Source of the DNA: Deroplatys truncata
Lineage: Eukaryota; Arthropoda; Insecta; Mantodea; Mantidae
NCBI GenBank assembly: GCA_030765065.1
Contig: CM060990.1
Location: 11,159,501-11,223,500, forward strand
DNA length: 64,000 bases
Direction of reading: 5' to 3'
In this document: one piece after another, positions 1 through 9,705 of the stretch
Layout of the letters: each line of letters starts with the position of its first letter
Numbering within the stretch: position 1 is the first letter of the stretch
The notes under the pieces: model-generated
Seen by the model: only the letters and a program-made list of their open reading frames with translations
Told to the model about the DNA's origin: nothing
The model's database searches: none
Translations under genes and position numbers: made by a program

Positions 1-364
1 CTGTGTCCATTTTAAATTCCACGAGTATGGAGGTTGCCCAGTCGACCCCGGCAGCAACTTCTACACCGGGGCAAGGCTGAATACTCTGAGAGGTCGCCTA
101 GTATCTCAGAGGCTCCATTAGTGGCACATCTCCTATGTGTCATTCACCCATCGAAACGGAAACGCATAAAACCTTGGAGCTGGGGAGGTGGTTCGAGGTA
201 TCCTATTGGTTATTCGGGGACAGACCTGTCCAGCGTGTTAATAGTCAGCCGGAAACACCGAAAAGATCCCGGCTATGCACCATCTGCCGACGCAACCGGC
301 ACCCACTCAAGGTTCAGGCCGTCAGGCCGTTCCACAGGCCCCCACGCGGAGATATGGAGGTCGT
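1..364. other. Unassigned DNA before the minisatellite
   Basis: Open frames occur on the plus strand (34-366 and 135-686) but they run into the minisatellite and show no family signature I recognise. I see no RNA gene or element end here. Confidence 0.3.
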
Positions 365-654
365 GAGGGTGAAGATGGTGGTAGTGTTGGTGACAATAGT
401 GAAAATGATAGTGATGGTGATGGGTATGATGGTGATGGTAATGGTGGCAAATATGATACAGATGGTGGTGATAGTGATAAGTGTAGTGAAGATGGTAGTG
501 ATGTTGGTGATGGTGATTAGTAGTGATGGGTGTGATGGTAGTGTTGGGATGGTGATAATGGTGGTGGTGATGGTGATGATGGTCATGGTAGTGAAGATGG
601 TGTTAATGTTGATGTTGGTAATGGCTGTCATGGTGACAATGGTAGTAATGGTGG
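365..654. repeat. GGT/GAT minisatellite, first block
   Basis: Imperfect repeats of GGTGAT, GGTAAT and GATGGTGG type, very poor in C on the plus strand. The same array resumes at 944 and again at 8,031, so it is one array cut by a SINE and a Polinton. The long open frames through it come from the lack of stop codons in the repeat and are not genes. Confidence 0.85.
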
Positions 655-943
655 TTAAATTAAACCAAATTGAGCTTTATTTTTGACGCTCTTTAACTGC
701 TGTGGTCCTTAGCGTCCCATTCTATATTGGGCGTGAAGGACCGATAATTTTTCTCAAAGGCCTCTCTATCAGGCTTGAGGTTCTTTTACGTGCCGTAAAT
801 CTACGACACGGGCTTAACTTCCCTTCCGAAGGAAACTATGCTAAGGATATTTACGCCCAAAAAATCCATCGCCCTCCGCCGAGTTTGAACCTGCGACCTC
901 GGGAACTAGAGGCTAGCATGGTAAACACTACGCCACGCAGGAC
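655..943 (-). mobile_element. tRNA-derived SINE, copy 1
   Basis: On the minus strand the element starts with a tRNA-like head: an A-box-like TGGCGTAGTG and a B-box-like GGTTCAAAC about 40 nt later. It ends in an AT-rich tail near 655. A second copy lies at 46,227-46,527 in the same orientation. The flanks GGTAGTAATGGTG (641-653) and GGCAGTAATGGTG (944-956) look like a target duplication, but they are also minisatellite sequence. I do not know the family name. Confidence 0.75.
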
Positions 944-1081
944 GGCAGTAATGGTGATGATGGTTGTAATGGCGGTGATGGTATTAATAGTGATGGATGT
1001 GCTAATTGAGGCGGTAATTATGGTAATGGTGGTGTTGTTCGTACTGATGGTGGTTTTGATGGAGGTGATGGTAATGGTGGT
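944..1081. repeat. GGT/GAT minisatellite, second block
   Basis: Continuation of the array between the SINE and Polinton A. Its last six bases (1,076-1,081, GGTGGT) form the left target duplication of Polinton A. Confidence 0.8.
1076..1081. repeat. Left target-site duplication of Polinton A
   Basis: GGTGGT immediately before the terminal AGTAGGG; the identical hexamer is at 8,025-8,030. Six bases is the Polinton length. The target is itself a GGT repeat, so chance identity is possible. Confidence 0.6.
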
Positions 1082-1134
1082 AGTAGGGTAGAATTGACAG
1101 TTCTGGCCCAATTAATTTATGCATGGCTATTCAT

Positions 1135-1247
1135 ATGCAAATGAGCTCCCCCACCTCCTCTCCCCCCACCTCCTCTCCCCCACCCCCTGCTCCTTGGCAT
1201 GACAGTTCTGGCCCAGTTAATTTATGCATGGCTATTCATATGCAAAT
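1135..1247. promoter_or_regulatory. Duplicated octamer motifs in the left terminal repeat
   Basis: ATGCAAAT occurs at 1,135-1,142 and 1,240-1,247, each followed by C-rich CCCCCACCTCC. The same pair appears inverted at the right end (near 7,843 and 7,963). The octamer is the classic POU-protein site and CCCCACC resembles KLF/Sp1 boxes; use in this genome is inference. Confidence 0.35.
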
Positions 1248-1892
1248 GAGCTCCCCCACCTCCTCTCCCCCCCCACCCCCCCCCCGCTGTGCCTTGGTAG
1301 TTTTAGTTGCAGCTGCGGTCGTAAATCATGTTGAGTACAATGGAGGCTTGACAGTTAAGCAATTAAGGCTGTCAATCAACTGTCAAAACGAACAAAGGGG
1401 TCATAAATTTAAGGTTCTGTAACAACGGGGAGATGTTTTTCCTACCCATCCTACATCAGGCCACTTCTGCACCTGGTCAGTTACCCACCCCCACTTCCAT
1501 TGTGTGTCGAACACGTGGCATACTCGTTCCACTAGCTTTTAACAAAAGAACAATGCTTGCCCTTCAGCTGTCAAAATGAACAAAGCCCATGATGAATTAG
1601 GGTTGTAACAAAGAGAAACAAGTTCTATTGCCCGATGCAAGCATTCTTTAGAAAGACCACCTGGCATACTCATCCCACAATCCAATAACAAAGCCTGACC
1701 CTTTTCATTGTGTAAGAGATTCTATTGTGTGTGCCTTTCTATTGTCCTTGGCAAGGCTAGTTTAGAAAGACACCTGCAGCGTTCCCATTGTTTGGCCACC
1801 TGCTAGTTTAACAAAAGAATTCGAGGGTTGTTTTATACTCGTCCTGTCCTTGTTTGTGTGAAAGAGAGAGAAACTTGTTTACCAACTCTGCG

Positions 1893-1900
1893 TGACGTCA
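1893..1900. promoter_or_regulatory. Perfect CRE-like palindrome TGACGTCA
   Basis: The CREB/ATF consensus octamer sits at the inner edge of the left terminal repeat. It recurs at 6,938-6,945 and 7,191-7,198 in the right repeat because of a 253-bp duplication there. It is altered in element B. Confidence 0.35.
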
Positions 1901-1929
1901 TACTTTAGAAAGACACTTTAGAAAGAGTG

Positions 1930-2080
1930 GAGAAGGCTTGTGATTCGACTTTCTGATGCTGGATAAGACTCTGTTTCACCCATTTAGGACCACAGATCTG
2001 CATACTCAACCTGCTGTGTTACAGGAATTTACCTGAATAGTGACACCACATCTAAAATGGAGAAGCCGTGATTTGTCATT
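1930..2080 (+). pseudogene. Shortened copy of the conserved fragment at 61,463-61,669
   Basis: This stretch matches the conserved coding fragment seen on both arms of element B but lacks about 19 bases in the middle, which breaks its frame, and has other changes. It is joined directly to the left terminal repeat, marking the deletion junction of element A. Confidence 0.5.
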
Positions 2081-2229
2081 TTTGGTGCTCTGACTTAAGA
2101 TCGAGTAATGCATCTAAAGACGGTTCTCTTTTTGATAATTGTAACATAACTTAAACTAATCATTGTAATGATTTATTTTTCATTAGGAATGCAAGGATTT
2201 TTAATGAATAAAAACACTATGTAAAAGCA

Positions 2230-2895
2230 TACCTTAATTCTTTTATTGTTATTATTTATCTTACATTTCCATCACTTTCTCGCCCGACTCTTTGTTTCTG
2301 TATATGTCATTACACTTGTAACAGCAGGTTATGCAAATTTCCTTATTATTTAAATGAAAGTCTTTTTATTTTCATAATTTGTATTCCAGCGTGGCAAACA
2401 GTCTTAATGCTGTTAATGTATACAGCGCTCAAGTCTTTTAGGATACAAATTTCACCATTACTTAAAGTATTTTCACAGTCACTTAAATTATTGCTCACAA
2501 TGCTTAATTTCAGTGAATATAGGGAGACTAGTTCGAGCTAACTCTCAGCCATGCATTGAATTGTATACAAAATTGACCGTATTTTTTCATTGTATACCCT
2601 GTAATGTTATATAAGGATCCTGTCTTAATGTGTTTCGGTGATGTAGATGTCTCAGCACCCGTTTCTTGCCGAAATGTTTCTTGTAGGTATTCTACCCTCC
2701 AATAGCGTCAGCATCCTTTGCATGGCAGCAGGCTATTCCTCTTCTTCTTCTTCCTCTTATTACACACCCTGAAACATTGCACAATGAAAGTCTTAGAAAA
2801 CTATCTTGGTCAAGTAAAGGCAACCTGGAAAGAATTACATTTTTTGTTATGATACATGTAAAATGAAGCATATGGCACATGTAAAAGAACCACAA
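2230..2895 (-). pseudogene. Degenerate copy of the PC4-like gene of element B
   Basis: Aligns by eye with 61,860-62,520, including the GAA-rich exon, but carries many substitutions and indels. The intron donor seen in B (GGTAAGA) reads GGCAAGA here. No long frame survives across the third exon, so this copy should not make the protein described at 61,883-63,370. Confidence 0.6.
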
Positions 2896-3050
2896 TGATT
2901 TGTATAAACATTCGGATATTTAGAGTTATTTCAATGCGCTAGATATAATTAAACTCAAAGCATGTGATATTGTAATTTCGTTAATTTTTTATAAAATTCT
3001 ATAATATGCATCTTTTGTATCTTTATATGTAATATCAATGAGTCAGTTGT

Positions 3051-3056
3051 TTTATT
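3051..3056 (-). terminator. Poly(A) signal AATAAA
   Basis: Canonical hexamer on the minus strand about 33 nt past the stop codon of the 113-residue ORF, at a plausible distance for 3' end formation. Confidence 0.4.
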
Positions 3057-3088
3057 TATGAATTTTTCATTGTGAAATGGGAGAACAT

Positions 3089-4215
3089 TCAATACTTAAG
3101 TTTGACACTTCTACGCACCTTCTTTGCGTGTAAAAAAGACAATTTACATGTCTTAAATTTCCCCGTCTCTGCCATGCCATTATACTGTAGGTATACGCTC
3201 CCAGGTATTTCTGCAATCTCTTGATCGGTTAACGAATTATAGCGCTCTGGCAAGAACACTTGACAATCCTCCAGCGAAGATACGATCCTGGTACCATATC
3301 TTGTTTGAACTCTCTTTAAGGACTTTATCTCATAGTTAAGACCTATTTCGAGATCTTGAACTCGACGAGTCGGTAGGAAACTACGCTCTTCCACCATCTT
3401 GTTAAGTCTATCAGCTAAACAATCTGTAACAGACATTGCCATGAATTATTATTTTCACTACATTATTCAAGTTGAAGAACGAGTTATACACTTCTTTATA
3501 TTAGAACTATGGTGTGCATGTTTTGTAAGTAAGCCTATGAATGTGTAGAGAAACAAAGTATAAGTACAGAAAATCATGTGAATGTTCATTGAAGATGAGC
3601 CAGCAGAGAACCAAAGAATGCATAGTGAAACAAAGAATGAGGGGGGAAAATCGTATGAATGTTTATGTAAGAATGCGAGGAGAAATCATGTGAATGTTAA
3701 TGGAAGCAAAGAATTAGCTGAGAACGTCGTGTGAATGTTAACAAAGCATGAACCTGCATGGGAACAAAGAATGAGTAGAGGAAATCATGTGAGTGTATAA
3801 TGAAACAAAGAATGAGGGTAAAGTCGTATGAATGTTTATGTAAGAAGAATGTGTGGCGAAAATCATGTGAATGTTAATGGAAGCAAAGAATGTGAAGAGA
3901 AAGTCATGTGAATGTTAACAGCATGACCCTGTTGGGGGAACAAAGAATGAGTAGAGGAAATCATGTGAGTGTATAGTGAAACAAAGAATGAGGGGAAAAT
4001 CGTATGAATGTTTACAAAGAAAATGTAGAGAAAATCATATAAATGTTACAGAAGAATGTGTGCTGAGAATATCATGTGAATGTAAAGCACAGATTAGAAA
4101 ATATGATGCTCTTTGTAACGAATCGTCTTTCATGTACTGTAACGCTTAAATAAAATTATATGTATTGTAAAAGCCAACAGTGATTTTGTATAGTTATTTA
4201 AAACTCACCTTGCAT
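3089..4215 (-). CDS. Small protein of unknown function, two-exon model in element A
   Basis: Model: exon 1 is 4,215-4,209 (ATGCAAG), the intron runs 4,208-3,424 with GTGAGT at its start and TCTGTTACAG at its end, and exon 2 is 3,423-3,089. The splice phase keeps the frame and predicts 113 residues. Without splicing, an ATG at 3,442 gives 117 residues. The protein is basic and not low-complexity, with hydrophobic/charged alternation around LKRVQTRYGTRIV, a later VFLPERY and a KTCKLSFL end, a pattern I associate with a small beta-barrel (OB-like) fold; that is a guess. AATAAA lies 33 nt after the stop. The segment 2.9-3.5 kb is absent from the visible arms of element B, so this exon was either lost there or captured here. 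It is the only apparently intact ORF in A. Confidence 0.5.
3530..4090. repeat. Tandem repeats of GAATGTNNAGAGAAAATCATGTG type
   Basis: Irregular units of about 40-55 bp combining AATGTGTAGAGAAA, ATCATGTGAATGTT and GGAAGCAAAGAATG. They lie inside the predicted first intron. The same array is at 62,570-63,230 and, inverted, at 55,440-56,050 in element B. Confidence 0.75.
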
Positions 4216-4337
4216 TGCCCCGTTTTGATATGTGCTGAATGTGTAGACGGCCTGCAGCTCACGTTGCTTTTAAAGCTCTTTAAAACTTGAATGTAAAGTT
4301 AATAAGTACACAACAGTTCTAACATGGGACAGATGTT

Positions 4338-4454
4338 GTTTATATAGGGATCTAAACCCCCTCCAGGCGATGCCTGCACGTCATCATGGCTGTGATGCTT
4401 ACACGTCACGCGATTATTGCAGCCAATGACATCATCTCTTGCTACGCATGCGCA
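4338..4454 (-). promoter_or_regulatory. Predicted promoter: TATATAAA, CCAAT and NRF-1-like site
   Basis: Reading the minus strand downstream, there is an NRF-1-like CGCATGCGCA (4,445-4,454), an inverted CCAAT (4,423-4,427) and TATATAAAC (4,338-4,346). About 125 bp further comes the ATGCAAG/GTGAGT leader exon. Element B has the same three motifs at spacings within 1-2 bp (63,514-63,632), although surrounding bases differ. It probably drives the spliced ORF ending at 3,089. Confidence 0.5.
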
Positions 4455-4490
4455 GAGGCCCTCAGCACTTCTATCCCTGCTTGTTTGAAT

Positions 4491-4542
4491 TCCTCACCCT
4501 CTCTCGCTCTCTCTCTCCCTCTCTCCCTCTCTCTCACACAGA
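4491..4542. repeat. CT-rich microsatellite
   Basis: A CTCTCTCC run just upstream of the predicted promoter; a shorter version is at about 63,670-63,690 in element B. GA/CT tracts are common near insect promoters. Confidence 0.6.
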
Positions 4543-4639
4543 GTACATCCATAATGTCGTTACACAAAGCTGCATGCAGTTAAAGCATCAATCTAAGTGA
4601 TGTATTCTAGAGTACAGAGGAAAATCAGTGAAGTCATTG

Positions 4640-5240
4640 AAAGATCGGGGTTCGAACTAGGGGCAACTGATTGAAAATTATATACAGCATTAATTGTTCA
4701 TTGTATGAGCTATCAAACATGCTTTCGTCTACAGCTCTATCTCTGCTAGTTTCTGCGATAATTGAGATTTAAACTTAAGGATCGAACCCTGGACGTCAGG
4801 TACCCTAATATACACCCGCAAGATATTAGCTGATGACATAAACGTAATAGGTTTATTTGGTACCTTTGTCTTAATTATTTACTGTTATTAAATTTATAAG
4901 TAAACTTCATTGAATCGGTATTCGAACTCAGAACGCCAGAAACAAAATTATTTATAATATTAGTTTGATGTGTTTAAAAGACCTGTATGCAGTTGCAACA
5001 TTGATCTAAGTGATATATTCTAGAACACAGTGGTAAATTAAGGAAGTCACTGAAAGATCGGGATTCGAGCTAGGGACACTGATTGGAAATTATATAAAGC
5101 ATTAATTGTTCATCGTAGGAACTAAAAATCGTGCTTTGGTCCGCACCTTAATCCCTGCTAGTTTCTGAGATAATTGAGATTTTAAAGTTAAGGATCGAAC
5201 CCATGACACCCGGACTCTAATATACATGCACAAGAAACGA
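4640..5240. repeat. Two or more copies of a 390-bp block with tRNA T-arm-like motifs
   Basis: The block around 4,600-4,990 recurs from about 4,985. Each holds TTCGAACTAGGG and ATCGAACCCTGG-like motifs which, on the minus strand, read like the T-arm/B-box of a tRNA (CCAGGGTTCGATCC). The same sequence runs to the window end at 63,730-64,000. No complete tRNA cloverleaf is visible. Confidence 0.55.
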
Positions 5241-5344
5241 GCTAATGGCATAAAAGTTTGGAGTTATTAGAAGACCGGTTTCGAGCAAATCGTAAATGGA
5301 GCCTTGCATCCCGAGCTATAATTAGTTTTTATTGCATCATTTTG

Positions 5345-5800
5345 TCTCTTTTCATTCAGGACATGCGTGTGAGTTGGTGTGTGCGTGTGTGGGCTGGTGC
5401 TGTTGGGTGTAAGCGAACAGGCATATGTGCTTGCACGCGTGTGTGTGTGTGTCCATGTATATGTATGTATACGCATGAGGTGCGTGAATGCGTGAGTGTA
5501 AGAGCACTGGTGTATGTATGTATACGCATGAGGTGCGTGAATGCGTGAGTGTAAGAGCACTGGTGTATGTATGTATACGCATGAGGTGCGTGAATGCGTG
5601 TGTGTACTGGTGTATGTATGTGTGTGTGTACTGTTGTATGTATGTGCATGTGTGTATATGTGCTGGTGTATGTGCGTGTGTGTGCGTGTGTGCGTGTGTG
5701 TACTTACATGTGCGTGTGTGTATGTGCTTGCATGCGTGCACCAGTGTATGTTTGCTGATGTGTGTACAAGCGCTCGTGTATATGTGAACGCCTGAATGTG
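5345..5800. repeat. TG-rich minisatellite with 53-bp units
   Basis: Three units of about 53 bp contain TATACGCATGAGGTGCGTGA (5,469, 5,522 and 5,575), followed by GTGTATGTG-type sequence. The overlapping cysteine/histidine-rich frames on both strands are repeat artefacts. The far end matches, inverted, 55,370-55,430 in element B. Confidence 0.75.
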
Positions 5801-5869
5801 TACAAGTCGTGGAGAAAGAAAATAAAGAATCGTGTCTAGGCTTCGGGATATCTAAGTATACGCAGGGGT

Positions 5870-6720
5870 TTAATATAAATAATTATATTTGATAAATGAA
5901 ATTTTAATCCGACCGCCCGCTGCTTCAATAACTTAATAGTTATTATAGCGTTCCGCAGGGTAGGATTCGAACTATGGACCTCTGGTTCCTAAGAATACAG
6001 ATCGTTAAACATTGTAATGTCGTGTATATTAAATTATATTTGTTAAACACGTTTTAATCTGACCGCCCAATACTCACCTAGTTTAATATTTATTAAGCAT
6101 TAGAGTTTAGCAGATTCGATCTAGAACCCTCTGAACACCGTTTCATTAATTAAATTATATTTGTTAAATACATTTTAATCTAGCCGTGCATAGTTTAATA
6201 GTTATTGGGCATTAGAGTTTCGCAGATTCGATCTAGGACCCTCTGAACGGTCTTTCATTAATCAGGGTAATGATGTATAAAAAATTATATTTGATAAATA
6301 CATTTTTAAATCTGACCTTGCATAGTTTAATATTTATTAAGCATTAGAGTTTCGTTGGGTAAGATTCGAACTAGAACCCTCTGAACACCCTTTCATTAAT
6401 TAGGGTAATGATATATAAAAAATTAAATTATAATTGATAAATACATTTTTTTAATCTGACCTTGCATAGTTTAATAGTTATTACGCGTTAGAGTTTCACT
6501 TGGTAAGACTCGAGCTAGAATTCTCTGAACGCCTTTTTATTAATTAGGGTAATGATATATAAAAAATTAAATTATAATTGATAAATACATTTTTTTAATC
6601 TGACCTTGCATAGTTTAATAGTTATTACGCGTCAGAGTTTCACTTGGTAAGACTCGAGCTAGAATTCTCTGAACGCCTTTTTATTAATTAGGGTAATGAT
6701 ATAATAATATCAATCATTAA
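5870..6720. repeat. 138-144-bp tandem repeats with T-arm-like motifs
   Basis: TAATTAGGGTAATGAT recurs at about 6,263, 6,401, 6,545 and 6,689. Each unit contains a GATTCGAACTAG-like motif near ACCCTCTGAAC. On the minus strand this reads like the 3' half of a tRNA. The same family, inverted, is at 54,480-55,260 in element B. Confidence 0.7.
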
Positions 6721-6904
6721 TTTCTCATTAGCAATAAACTTTTGATTACAGTAAGAATCGAACACCAATCTATGGATATCACTCAGAGGTTTAATGCACG
6801 TAATGAAATGTATATTAGGCGCTTTTTCGGAGTCGTTGGCTGAAACAGAATGCTTGTTAACTATGCTCGGGTATATTCGTAGGAGATCGTAAAACATCGG
6901 AGAG

Positions 6905-8024
6905 AACTCCCTCAGGCAAAATCATGATGGCCGACTATGACGTCACGCAGAGTTGGTAAACAAGTTTCTCTCTCTTTCACACAAACAAGGAGAGGACGAG
7001 TATAAAGCAGCCCTCGAATTCTTTTGTTAAACTAGCAGGTGGCCAAACAATGGGAACGCTGCAGGTGTCTTTCTAAACTAGCCTTGCCAAGGACAATAGA
7101 AAGGCACACACAATAGAATCTCTTACACAATGGAAAGGGTCAGGCTTTGTTATTGGATTGTGGGAACGCTGCAAGTGTCTTTCTAAAGTATGACGTCACG
7201 CAGAGTTGGTAAACAAGTTTCTCTCTCTTTCACACAAACAGGGACAGGACGAGTATAAAGCAACCCTCGAATTCTTTTGTTAAACTAGCAGGTGGCCAAA
7301 CAATGGGAACGCTGCAGGTGTCTTTCTAAACTAGCCTTGCCAAGGACAATAGAAAGGCACACACAATAGAATCTCTTACACAATGAAAAGGGTCAGGCTT
7401 TGTTATTGGATTGTGGGATGAGTATGCCAGGTGGTCTTTCTAAAGAATGCTTGCATCGGACAATAGAACTTGTTTCTCTTTGTTACAACCCTAATTCATC
7501 ATGTGCTTTGTTCATTTTGACAGCTGAAGGGCAAGCATTGTTCTTTTGTTAAAAGCTAGTGGAACGAGTATGCCACGTGTTCGACACACAATGGAAGTGG
7601 GGGTGGGTAACTGACCAGGTGAGAAGTGGCCTGATGTGGGATGGGTAGGAAAAACATCTCGCCTTTGTTACAGAACCTTAAATTTATGACCCCTTTGTTC
7701 GTTTTGACAGTTGATTGACAGCCTTAATTGCTTAACTGTCAAGCCTCCATTGTACTTAACATGATTTACGACCGCAGCTGCAACTAAAACTACCAAGGCA
7801 CTGCGGGGGGTGGGGTTGGGGGGGAGAGGAGGTGGGGGAGCTCATTTGCATATGAATAGCCATGCATAAATTAACTGGGCCAGAACTGTCATGCCAAGGA
7901 GCAGGGGGTGGGGGAGAGGAGGTGGGGGGAGAGGAGGTGGGGGGAGAGGAGGTGGGGGAGCTCATTTGCATATGAATAGCCATGCATAAATTAACTGGGC
8001 CAGAACTGTCAATTCTACCCTACT
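6905..8024. repeat. Right terminal inverted repeat of element A
   Basis: Inverted copy of the left end. It is longer because 253 bp (about 6,936-7,188) are repeated from 7,189. The outer 120 bp are also duplicated. It ends TACCCTACT followed by the target duplication GGTGGT. Confidence 0.8.
6936..7441. repeat. 253-bp tandem duplication in the right terminal repeat
   Basis: The stretch beginning TATGACGTCACGCAGAGTTG appears at 6,936 and again at 7,189. Each copy holds one TGACGTCA and one GAGTATAAAGC TATA-like motif. The left terminal repeat has a single copy. Confidence 0.85.
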
Positions 8025-8030
8025 GGTGGT
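8025..8030. repeat. Right target-site duplication of Polinton A
   Basis: GGTGGT directly after the terminal CCCTACT, identical to 1,076-1,081. Confidence 0.6.
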
Positions 8031-9705
8031 GTTGGTAATGGCTACGGTGTTACTGATGGTGATGGTGGTACTGGTAGTGTTGGTGGTGGTGATGGTTGTG
8101 GTGACAATGGTAATGATGGTGGTGATGTGGTGGTGATGGTGGTTGATAATGGTACTGATGGTGTTGATGGTAGCAATGGTGTTGGTGGTGATAGTGGTGC
8201 TGGTGGTCATAGTGGCGATGATAATAATGTTGATGTTGACGGTAAAGGGATACTGATGGTTGTGATTGTAATGGTGGTGTTGATGGTGATGGGGGTGTTG
8301 GTGGTGTTGATGATGGTAATGATAGTAATCATGGTTGCACTGGTGGTGATGTTGGTAATGGTGGTGTTGATGGTAATGTTGGTGATAATGGGATTGGTGG
8401 TGATGATTAATGTTGATGGTGGCGGTGATGATGGTAATGGTGGTGTTGATGGTAATGTTGATGATGGTGATTTTGGCGGTAATGGTGATAATGGTAGTAA
8501 TGATGGTTGTACTGGTGGTGATGATGGTAGTGATGGTGGTAATGTTGATGGTAGTGATAGTGGTAATGTTGATGGTAGTAATGTGGGTTATACTGGTGGA
8601 GATGGTGGTAATGGTGGTGATAATCGCAGTGATGGTGGTAATGGTAGTAATGATGGTTGTACTGGTGGTGATGGTGGTAATGGTGATGATGGTAGTGATG
8701 GTGGTAATGTTGATGGTAGTGATGGTAGTAATGTGGGTTGTACTGGTGGTGATGGTGGTAATGTTGATGGTAGTAATGTGGGTTATACTGGTGGAGATGG
8801 TGGTAATGGTGGTGATAATCGCAGTGATGGTGGTAATGGTAGTAATGATGGTTGTACTGGTGGTGATGGTGGTAATGGTGATGATGGTAGTGATGGTGGT
8901 AATGGTGATGATGGTAGTGATGGTGGTAATGGTGATGATGGTAGTGATGGTGGTAATGGTGATGATGGTAGTGATGGTGGTAATGTTGATGGTAGTGATG
9001 GTAGTAATGTGGGTTGTACTGGTGGAGATGGTGGTAATGGTGATGATGGTAGTGATGGTGGTAATGTTGATGGTAGTAATGGTAGTAATGTGGGTTGTAC
9101 TGGTGGAGATGGTGGTAATGGTGATGATGGTAGTGATGGTGGTAATGTTGATGGTAGTAATGGTAGTAATGTGGGTTGTACTGGTGGAGATGGTGGTAAT
9201 GGTGATGATGGTAGTGATGGTGGTAATGTTGATGGTATTAATGGTAGTAATGTGGGTTGTACTGGTGGAGATGGTGCTAATAGTGATATTGGTGGTGGCG
9301 GTGACGATGGCAATGGTAGTGTTGGTGGTAATGGTGGTGCTGATTGTTTCGGTGATGATGATGATGGTGCTAATGGTGGTGTTGATGATGGTAATGATAC
9401 TAATGATACTTTTACTGGTGGTGATGGTGGTAATGATGTTAATGGTGGCAATGATGGTTGTACTGGTGATGATGGTGGTGATGATGCTAACGGTGGTGGT
9501 GATGATGCTAACGGTGGTGTTGATGATGGTGGTGATTGTGGTGATGACGGTGGTAATATTGATGTGGTGTTGGTGATGTTAATTATGGTGGTGATGGTGA
9601 AGTTGATGTTGTTAATTATGGTGATGATGGTGTTAATGGTAGTGATAGTGATGTTGATGGTGGTAATGGTAGTGTTGATGGTAGTAATGGTGGTGATGGT
9701 ATTAA
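8031..9705. repeat. GGT/GAT minisatellite with an 81-bp higher-order unit
   Basis: Main continuation of the array. From about 8,500 to 9,280 it forms higher-order units of 81 bp (27 codons in the open plus frame) containing AATGTGGGTTGTACTGGTGG. Plus-strand C is rare, and frames stay open for up to 529 codons on plus and 342 on minus. This follows from the repeat composition; I do not call a gene. Confidence 0.85.

Larger units (their letters stand above)
1082..1920. repeat. Left terminal inverted repeat of element A
   Basis: Matches the complement of about 6,905-8,024. The outermost part is tandemly duplicated (about 105 bp), giving two copies of a stretch with TATGCATGG, the octamer ATGCAAAT and CCCCCACC boxes. 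The inner end carries TGACGTCA at 1,893. Element B starts with a diverged form of the same sequence at 53,385. Confidence 0.8.
1082..8024. mobile_element. Polinton/Maverick-like element A, non-autonomous (6.9 kb)
   Basis: The ends are inverted copies starting AGTAGGGTAGAATTGACAG and ending with its complement, flanked by GGTGGT on both sides. The terminal repeat is about 0.84 kb on the left and 1.1 kb on the right. From about 1,930 the interior matches the right arm of element B (from 61,530 on) in the same order: a gene fragment, a degenerate PC4-like gene, tandem repeats, a promoter module and tRNA-like blocks. The counterpart of B 54.3-61.5 kb is missing, so A is an internal-deletion derivative. 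No integrase, polymerase, ATPase or capsid gene is visible. One short spliced ORF (3,089-4,215) appears intact. Assignment to Polintons rests on the 6-bp duplication, the AG-start termini and the gene relics in the sister copy B. Confidence 0.7.

Noticed and set aside
135-390. Cys/Arg-rich frame (RSRLCTICRRNRHP) as a piggyBac-type C-terminal finger
   Set aside because: Only one CxxC is present, no catalytic region is nearby, and the frame runs into the minisatellite.
4640-5210. Functional tRNA genes at the GGTTCGAAC motifs
   Set aside because: No acceptor stem or A box at the right distance; only T-arm-like pieces remain.
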